Assembly: GCA_027344745.1 (NCBI GenBank)
Contig: DAHWIS010000010.1
Coordinates: forward strand, 1 to 10,362
Source of the DNA: Microcaldota archaeon
GTDB taxonomy: Archaea > Micrarchaeota > Micrarchaeia > Micrarchaeales > Micrarchaeaceae
Reading direction: 5' to 3'
DNA: 10,362 nt
Below are positions 5,713-10,362 of the stretch, piece after piece. The position numbers and the translations under genes were made by a program. The notes beneath the pieces were generated by a model. That model was not told where the DNA came from. It did not search any database and was given only the letters and a program-made list of their open reading frames with translations. Numbering within the stretch: the first letter of the stretch is position 1; each line of letters begins with the position of its first letter.

Positions 5713-6747
5713 ATGCACAAGGGATTTTTAGCATGGATAATAGTGATTATAGTAATTGCATTTATAGGATATCTTATTACGGGATATAATTTTGTATTGC
5801 ATGCTCTCCCAGCTTCTACAACAATACCCCCTAGCGCCACTACCGCAACCACCACTCTGTCTACCACCACCATAATATACTCGGCTAGCTGCAATAACTT
5901 CTCCATGTTTTCAAAAACGTTCAATAAGACGCATTCGGGAACGTGTGTATGGAAAGGGGGGCAGTTAGGCGTATGGCTTGGCAGCGGGAACAGTAGTTAT
6001 ACCAATTTCACAATCGTCGGGGCTGATAACGCCACATACCTTAATCAGAGCATAAACTACGGTTGCATAGCTTTGTTCAGCAATTTTTCCATGCCTGCAC
6101 AGACGTATACAATAACAATGCATAGGGGTCTTGCAGGAGGGTCTTGCAGCAATGCATATTCGATAATAAATTTAAACACTACGCTTGCACCGCCCAAGAA
6201 TATCACGTACAAAAATATATACAATGGAAAATTTGCAAGCGGAACTTATATGGGTTGGAACCTTACGGGCAACGGTTTTGGAAGCAGACCCATAAACTTA
6301 AGCTATGCGGATACGCACAACTGTACTGCCGGAGGGCCGTGGACAGGATACAACGGCACGTATTTTGCTTCTACGTACAACTGCGGATCCTCGAATGCTG
6401 CAGGAAACCTGACTTCAAGCCAGTTCTATGCGTCCAAGCGTTTCCTTGATTTCCAGATCATAAGCCCTGAAAACAATTTGATTTATGTAGAGATCCGTGA
6501 AAACGGAATACCAATGGTAATAGCGCATTACAATACGTTCAACGAAAGCGCGTTCGGCGCCAGCGGGGCATACACATTCAGAAACGCGACTATACCCATA
6601 GGAACTTTGATTGGTAAAAACTTAACGTTGCGCGTGGTGGCGGACACCTCTACCAGCGGCGAATTCGTAGCGGTAGGCAATTTCAGGCTATCGAGTTTGC
6701 CATTGCAGAGCAACGGCGTAGCCGCAAACATATCGATACTGAATTGA
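5713..6747 (+). CDS. Membrane-anchored, sequon-rich surface protein with Thr-rich stalk and beta-sandwich domain
   Basis: 344 residues. A short basic N-terminus (MHKG) is followed by one hydrophobic helix (about 5-24), acting as signal anchor, then a Thr/Ser/Pro stalk (35-53, TTATTTLSTTT) of the type that is often O-glycosylated. The outside portion has 18 N-x-S/T sequons and six cysteines (60, 78, 118, 145, 204, 224), consistent with disulfides. The part from about 168 to 327 (NGKFASGTYMGWNLTGNGF, YFASTYN, AGNLTSSQF, IYVEIRENG, IPIGTLIGKNLTLRVVADT) follows the strand pattern of a galactose-binding-like jelly roll, as in the carbohydrate-binding domain beside GH32 levanases; there the 'NGDFETGDLTGW' start and the 'YIGK...I.IVD' end are hallmarks. 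Residues 58-160 form a first module I do not recognise. Its role is unknown; glycan or surface binding is inference. The gene is convergent with secY. Confidence 0.78.
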   Translation: MHKGFLAWIIVIIVIAFIGYLITGYNFVLHALPASTTIPPSATTATTTLSTTTIIYSASCNNFSMFSKTFNKTHSGTCVWKGGQLGVWLGSGNSSYTNFTIVGADNATYLNQSINYGCIALFSNFSMPAQTYTITMHRGLAGGSCSNAYSIINLNTTLAPPKNITYKNIYNGKFASGTYMGWNLTGNGFGSRPINLSYADTHNCTAGGPWTGYNGTYFASTYNCGSSNAAGNLTSSQFYASKRFLDFQIISPENNLIYVEIRENGIPMVIAHYNTFNESAFGASGAYTFRNATIPIGTLIGKNLTLRVVADTSTSGEFVAVGNFRLSSLPLQSNGVAANISILN

Positions 6748-6859
6748 TTTCAATGCCGAATTCAACTTCATGTTCAACGACAATGCCTGCGGCGCATCGG
6801 GCATAATGAAAAGGTATCTCTGGATTTTGTTGTCGAAAGGCAGTGGTGGTAGAGAAACA

Positions 6860-6893
6860 AAAATAGGCACCAGAAAACTTTCCCGCCTATTTT
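6860..6893 (-). terminator. Hairpin and T-tract straddling the secY stop codon
   Basis: GCCTATTTT (6885-6893) and AAAATAGGC (6860-6868) are perfect nine-base complements with a 16-base loop. On the minus strand the 3' arm runs into GCCTATTTTTGTTTC, a T-rich tail. The secY stop codon (6887-6889) lies in the 5' arm. The shape is like a bacterial intrinsic terminator, and the T-tract alone suits archaeal termination. The rest of 6748-6859 shows no gene. Confidence 0.55.
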
Positions 6894-8338
6894 GTGATCT
6901 TTTCCAGTATCGGATAGGTTTCGTATAGGTTTTCCTGCAGCAGCTGCTGGTAGACCATGTATATTATGCCCACAGTAAGCAGTATTCCCATACCAGTGCC
7001 TATGGCACCGGTAAGCGTGGCTATAGATGCCAGGAACCCCACGAACAGGCTGCCCAGCACGGTGACATTAGGTATGTATTTGTTTAGCACGTTCTCTATT
7101 ATCCTGGGATCCCTCCTGAACCCCGGTATCTGCCAGCCAGTTGAGCCCAGTTGTTCTGCAAGATGCTTGGGGCTCTGGCCGGTCATTTCTATCCAGAATT
7201 TGCCGAATATCACGCAAAGCACAAGGAGCACGCCTATGTAGACTAGGACATGCACCCATTCTGGAATCAAAAGCATCCCGCCCCATGGCAGGAAAAGTTC
7301 GCTTGTATGTGTCAGCAGATAGCTGAAATACGCCCCGTATCCGCCGATGCCGTAGGGTGCCGCATATGGCAGCGGAAATGTGGGAGATATCAGATATGCC
7401 AATCCGCCGCTCAACTGCAATGATCCCCCGACAGGCTGGTAGAAGGCAATGAATTTTGCAAGGCCTGCGAAGGTGCCGTGGATCCCCGCAAGGAACCTGA
7501 ACCATACCGTAAGGCTGAGCTCTAGCGACGATGCAAGTATGACTGGCAGCACGCTGACATATAGGAACGGGATCGGAAGCCTTCCGCCGATGCCGCGCAG
7601 CTGCTCGAAGCTGAGAGGAAGCTCTACCTTCATTTCATACGCGTATATGCTCACCAAAAATATTATTACCGCAAAGAAAAGTGGGCCGAATGCCATCAGT
7701 GCATTTGCAGGTGCGGCTGCGCCGCCAGCTTGTATCGCAGCTATTGCTTCCGGTATCAGTATGCTGAACGTTCCGGCAACTATCGCGTACGAAACGCCCG
7801 CGGCTATGAATACATTTATTCCCGATGTTATCCCGTATTTGGTCATTATTTCGTCAAGGAATATTATTATTATGGCGCCGATTGCCATCTGAAGCACTAC
7901 GTACCCTATGACGGATGGCGATGCTACCGGCACGTATCCGCTAATTACGAATATCAATGATTCGATTACGGCTATGGATATGGCGAATAGCTTCTGCATT
8001 GCCTGCCATCGCGATTTGTTGGTTATGTCGTTAAGGTCTATCTTTATTATGCCCGAACCGGATACAAGCTGCAATATTATGCTTGACAGCACTATTGGGC
8101 CTATGCCTACAGTGATAAGGCTGCCCACCTTTGCGGCAAATATTATGCTTATGAGCTGCAGCAGCGGCTGCGTAACTGCCGTCGGATTTACGCCTATGGC
8201 GTATATATTGTAGAGCAAGAAGTATACCGCGATTATGCCAGCCGTCCAGTACATCTTTTCCCTTAGCGAAAGAGGCTTTGCCGGACCTTTTATAGAGGGT
8301 ATATATGGAGCTATCTTGTCCATGAATTCCAAAGCCAT
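6887..8338 (-). CDS. secY: Preprotein translocase subunit SecY (Sec61 alpha)
   Basis: 483 residues, complete, with ten membrane segments. It is the channel of the Sec translocon, passing unfolded proteins across or into the membrane with SecE and Sec61beta. Archaeal hallmarks occur in order: YIPSIKGPAKPLSLREKMYW (12-31); the plug and TM2 region VGSLITVGIGPIVLSSIILQ (71-90) with GSGIIKIDL; DEIMTKYGITSGINVFIAAG (162-181); MKVELPLSFEQLRGIGGRLP (236-255); FWIEMTGQSPKHLAEQLGST (381-400); and QIPGFRRDPRIIENVLNKYI, whose Arg408-Arg409 lie in the ribosome-contacting loop 8/9. The start at 8338 is supported by TTGATCC one base upstream, which can pair with the 16S 3' tail. It follows the V4R gene by 18 bases and is probably co-transcribed with it. 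It is longer than Methanocaldococcus SecY (about 436), mostly in an Ala/Gly-rich loop (197-214) and an aromatic, Gly-rich periplasmic loop (303-337). Confidence 0.97.
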   Translation of the reverse strand: MALEFMDKIAPYIPSIKGPAKPLSLREKMYWTAGIIAVYFLLYNIYAIGVNPTAVTQPLLQLISIIFAAKVGSLITVGIGPIVLSSIILQLVSGSGIIKIDLNDITNKSRWQAMQKLFAISIAVIESLIFVISGYVPVASPSVIGYVVLQMAIGAIIIIFLDEIMTKYGITSGINVFIAAGVSYAIVAGTFSILIPEAIAAIQAGGAAAPANALMAFGPLFFAVIIFLVSIYAYEMKVELPLSFEQLRGIGGRLPIPFLYVSVLPVILASSLELSLTVWFRFLAGIHGTFAGLAKFIAFYQPVGGSLQLSGGLAYLISPTFPLPYAAPYGIGGYGAYFSYLLTHTSELFLPWGGMLLIPEWVHVLVYIGVLLVLCVIFGKFWIEMTGQSPKHLAEQLGSTGWQIPGFRRDPRIIENVLNKYIPNVTVLGSLFVGFLASIATLTGAIGTGMGILLTVGIIYMVYQQLLQENLYETYPILEKITK

Positions 8339-8356
8339 AGGATCAACTTGAGTTTG

Positions 8357-9571
8357 TCACTTATTCTTTTTATTTATGCTTATGCTGTATATATTATTTT
8401 CGCTCTTGAGCTTGGCATCTCCGGCCATGTCTTTTCCAAACACTCCGTTTAGGAAGGCTACAGCAAGTTCCACAAATTCGCTGCGTGACTGCGATGGATC
8501 AAACACCAGTTCGGTGCCTGCCGCATTGGCGCCCTTAGTATTTAACCTGCCAAGGTTTAATAGGTTTATGTTTTGCTGGGCAAGTGCCGTTAGATCCTTA
8601 TCTTTTATTTTCTTGTGCCTGCCGCCATCTGACATCTGCAGTATGGTTTTCCCGAAGTAGCCCAGCAGATCCTTCATACTGCCCAGATATTCCCTTTCCG
8701 TTATGACTTGATAGATTAGGTTAAGATAACTCTTTGAAAACTTGCCGCTTTTAGCTGCGGATTTGTCGCTCGTGATATGCCTGGCAAGCGCATTTATGTG
8801 GCGCAGATGATCTGAGTCTATACTCTCAGCAGCTCGCGCATTGGATGTCGAGAATCTGCAGTATCTTGCCCCGGCATGCATGCATTCCTCTTCATTGACT
8901 GGCACATAATGCCCTATTGCAGCGGTAAGAAATCCGGATATTATCCCCGATTCGAATACGTGAATGTCTGTCCCAAAATTGGGCCCTGCGCCATACAGTT
9001 TTATGACCACTTTGTCTGGAAAAATGTCGTAGCTTGACGACCTGTATCCCGCTTTCTCGAAGAATTCCGACAGATCCCTTATGGAATCCTGGTACCATAT
9101 ATAGCGTTTCTGCAGTTTGTCAAACCGATACAAGAACATGCCGTTTGATATGCCGGCCATGTATGAAAGTTTTCTCATGCTTTTCGTAAAGCCCGACAGC
9201 ATCTGGGCCAGAAGTACGCTTTCGGAGCTTGCCGTTTCGGCATTATGGTTCTTTAGTATGTCCAGGATAAGGGCTTCGTTTATGGATTTGGGTATAACAC
9301 CCCGAAAATCTGAATTTGGATCGGCATGCATAACCTTTTTTTTAGTTTGATGCGCTTTGGAGGGCGCGGTTTTGCGCTTGTGCAGATGCGCGTTAGCATG
9401 GCTTTTGATGTTTTTCGTAAGTTTATTATTTCGGGATAGGAGAACTTTGGCGGCCGCTTTCGCGGGGGGCATGCTTTTGGGATCTTTAATATTCTTGGGA
9501 TTTTTAATTTTGTCTTTACGGCTAATTGCACGTTTGTGCGCCGTATGCTTATCTCCCTTGCCCGATGGCAT
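8357..9571 (-). CDS. V4R-domain protein with long basic N-terminal tail
   Basis: 404 residues. Residues 1-82 are a low-complexity tail rich in Lys, Ala, His and Asn (for example KSHANAHLHKRKTAPSKAHQ), likely disordered and able to bind nucleic acid or acidic surfaces. Residues about 115-242 form a V4R (4-vinyl reductase) domain: LYRFDKLQKRY, DIFPDKVVIKLYGAG, then FESGIISGFLTAAIGHYVPV followed by NEEECMHAGARYCRFSTS, with the family's glutamates and the Cys230-x7-Cys238 pair. V4R domains bind small ligands or metal and share a fold with the TRAPP subunit Bet3. The C-terminal 160 residues are helical and unrecognised. It starts at ATG 9571, with GGTGTA ending three bases upstream. secY follows after 18 bases on the same strand, which suggests an operon. 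Its function is unknown. Confidence 0.82.
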   Translation of the reverse strand: MPSGKGDKHTAHKRAISRKDKIKNPKNIKDPKSMPPAKAAAKVLLSRNNKLTKNIKSHANAHLHKRKTAPSKAHQTKKKVMHADPNSDFRGVIPKSINEALILDILKNHNAETASSESVLLAQMLSGFTKSMRKLSYMAGISNGMFLYRFDKLQKRYIWYQDSIRDLSEFFEKAGYRSSSYDIFPDKVVIKLYGAGPNFGTDIHVFESGIISGFLTAAIGHYVPVNEEECMHAGARYCRFSTSNARAAESIDSDHLRHINALARHITSDKSAAKSGKFSKSYLNLIYQVITEREYLGSMKDLLGYFGKTILQMSDGGRHKKIKDKDLTALAQQNINLLNLGRLNTKGANAAGTELVFDPSQSRSEFVELAVAFLNGVFGKDMAGDAKLKSENNIYSISINKKNK

Positions 9572-9601
9572 TATTACACCAGATATATTGGACGCTACAA
9601 G

Positions 9602-9611
9602 GCTAAAAAAG
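9602..9611 (-). promoter_or_regulatory. Candidate promoter of the V4R-secY operon
   Basis: On the minus strand CTTTTTTAGC, centred about 35 bases before the ATG at 9571, with transcription expected near 9580 and a leader beginning at GGTGTAATA. A second AT-rich site (ATATAT, 9582-9588) would start transcription inside the gene and is less likely. The mobile element ends only about 60 bases further upstream. Confidence 0.35.
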
Positions 9612-9677
9612 TTGACATTCTTTCATTTTATCTTCTGTGCCTGCACGCCTTGGGAAAGTACCAGCCTGTGACATCCT

Positions 9678-9697
9678 CCCCTGCCTAAAGGCAGGGG
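9678..9697 (-). ncRNA. Right-end hairpin, probable 3' core of the TnpB guide RNA (omega RNA)
   Basis: CCCCTGCC (9678-9685) and GGCAGGGG (9690-9697) are perfect eight-base complements with the four-base loop TAAA. Established knowledge: IS200/IS605 right ends are recognised by TnpA as hairpins, and TnpB uses an RNA that overlaps the tnpB 3' end and right end, with the guide taken from flanking host DNA. Under that model the guide would begin near 9667 on the minus strand. The 5' limit of the RNA is unknown; only the hairpin is marked. Confidence 0.55.
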
Positions 9698-9709
9698 CTT
9701 CCTCTGCGT

Positions 9710-10362
9710 TCATGCAGTCACTGCACCCCGCAAAGGATGTGTTTTATCGGTTCTCAGTTCTTCGAGGACTGCCCCCTTTTGAGGTCTTACATTCTCTCCC
9801 TGAGCGTGACTTCCCCTCTGTCCAAGGGTAGCTTTGACAGCATAGCTGTCAAAATTTGAACTTGAATAGTTCAAAACTCTGTCGAGTATGTTTATGGATG
9901 CGTTTATATCCCTGTCCATTGTCATGTTGCAGACGTTGCAGTGGTATATTCTGTCCTTTAGGGTCAGCCTTTCTGCCTCTTTCTTTATGTAATGGCATCT
10001 GCTGCATTCCTGAGTAGTGTCCTTTGCATCCACCTTTATTACTTTCATGCCGGCACTTTCAGCCTTGTACGAAAGCATTTGTATGAACCTATTCCATGAA
10101 GCGTTATAAATCGCCTGCGCGAGATTGTGGTTCTTTACCATATTTTGGATATGCAGATCTTCCACCGCAAACGATGTGCATCCAGAATTTACCAGTTTAT
10201 CCGATAGTTTGTGCGCGAAGCCGTTGGATTGGTTTGTAGTGTATTCCCATTTCCTTTGAAGCCTGAGTTTCGCACCTTGTCTTCTCTTCGAGCCTTTATG
10301 CCTTCGCGCAATTATCCTCTGCCATTTTGCGATGCGTTTCGCATTTCTCTTTACGAACTTAG
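9710..10362 (-). CDS. tnpB: RNA-guided endonuclease TnpB (IS200/IS605 OrfB), partial, N-terminus outside window
   Basis: The frame is open from 10360 at the edge to TGA at 9710-9712, giving 216 residues. It carries a basic helical region (KRNAKRIAKWQRIIARR), the RuvC-II motif SFAVEDL with Glu67 of the visible part, the zinc ribbon ECSRCHYIK...YHCNVCN with cysteines at 119, 122, 141 and 144, and the RuvC-III motif MDRDINASINI (148-158). The RuvC-I aspartate must lie outside the window. The GTG at 10165 is not the start, because homology continues upstream of it. All visible catalytic and zinc residues are intact and there is no frameshift, so this copy may be active. The last 50 or so residues, rich in Gly, Gln and Arg (GQRGSHAQGENVRP), cover the DNA that probably also encodes the guide RNA scaffold. 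Confidence 0.92.
   Translation of the reverse strand, partial: KFVKRNAKRIAKWQRIIARRHKGSKRRQGAKLRLQRKWEYTTNQSNGFAHKLSDKLVNSGCTSFAVEDLHIQNMVKNHNLAQAIYNASWNRFIQMLSYKAESAGMKVIKVDAKDTTQECSRCHYIKKEAERLTLKDRIYHCNVCNMTMDRDINASINILDRVLNYSSSNFDSYAVKATLGQRGSHAQGENVRPQKGAVLEELRTDKTHPLRGAVTA

Larger units (their letters stand above)
9668..10362 (-). mobile_element. IS200/IS605-type element, right-end portion with tnpB
   Basis: The window contains the 3' part of tnpB and the right end. After the tnpB stop the minus strand carries GAAGCCCCTGCCTTTAGGC AGGGGAGGATGTCAC, the arrangement usual for archaeal IS605-group ends: a strong hairpin, then AGGATGTCAC at the boundary. I place the right boundary at TCAC (9671-9668) by analogy with the TCAA-type cleavage sites of the family; it could be off by a few bases. 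The left end lies outside the window. No tnpA is visible, but it could also be outside. Confidence 0.7.

Noticed and set aside
7068..7505. 145-codon minus-strand frame inside secY and plus-strand frames at 7449-7892 and 7908-8213
   Set aside because: All are shadows of secY, which is conserved across its full length in its own frame.
9280..9531. 83-codon minus-strand frame overlapping the V4R N-terminal tail, which raised the question of a frameshift
   Set aside because: Both frames are Lys-rich because of the A-rich codons, but the V4R frame runs unbroken from a well-placed start into the recognised domain, so no frameshift is needed.
10163..10165. GTG at 10165 as start of a short transposase-like gene
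   Set aside because: TnpB homology, including the basic helical region and SFAVEDL, continues upstream in the same frame to the window edge.
1..10362. tRNA, rRNA or CRISPR arrays
   Set aside because: No cloverleaf with a TTCRANNC arm and no regularly spaced direct repeats were found by eye in any gap.

Overview
The window looks like a chromosomal segment of a small archaeon, most likely a DPANN lineage such as Micrarchaeota. The domain call is firm: there is an archaeal-type SecY, a short basic ORF that reads as ribosomal protein L41e (found only in archaea and eukaryotes), and AT-rich TATA-like boxes about 24-30 bases before several start codons. The lineage is inference. It rests on the many AUA and AGG codons, the small genes, the Thr-linker glycoproteins full of N-glycosylation sequons, and a secY lying outside a ribosomal operon.

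Layout, left to right. (1) Minus strand, 1-453: start-proximal three quarters of a coenzyme-F420-dependent NADP oxidoreductase family protein, cut by the window edge; before it in transcription order, 508-1185, an unrecognised protein. (2) Plus strand, 1384-2094: a membrane-anchored winged-helix regulator whose promoter is wrapped in inverted repeats; then 2136-2894, exodeoxyribonuclease III. (3) Minus strand, 2903-4075: a type I phosphodiesterase / alkaline phosphatase superfamily enzyme, convergent with the nuclease (8 bases apart) and divergent from a plus-strand ArsB/CitM-type permease at 4270-5403. (4) 5404-5712: no gene over 40 codons, but a 37-codon minus-strand ORF reads as L41e, back to back with the promoter of a Thr-linker, sequon-rich surface protein at 5713-6747. 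(5) Minus strand, 9571 to 6887: a V4R-domain protein with a long basic N-terminal tail followed 18 bases later by secY, probably one operon, closed by a hairpin plus T-tract. (6) Minus strand, from about 9668 to the right edge: right end of an IS200/IS605-type element with the 3' two thirds or so of tnpB and the end hairpin.

How the pieces fit. SecY, the sequon-rich exported protein and the membrane-anchored regulator all concern the cell envelope, though only V4R-secY looks co-transcribed. The phosphodiesterase and permease share a divergent promoter region and may be linked through anion or nucleotide salvage, but that is inference. Two modes of translation initiation are visible: leaderless or nearly leaderless starts, and leadered starts with a GGTGTA element exactly three bases before the start codon. 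The tnpB element sits directly before the V4R-secY promoter and points the same way, so its transcription could run into that operon.
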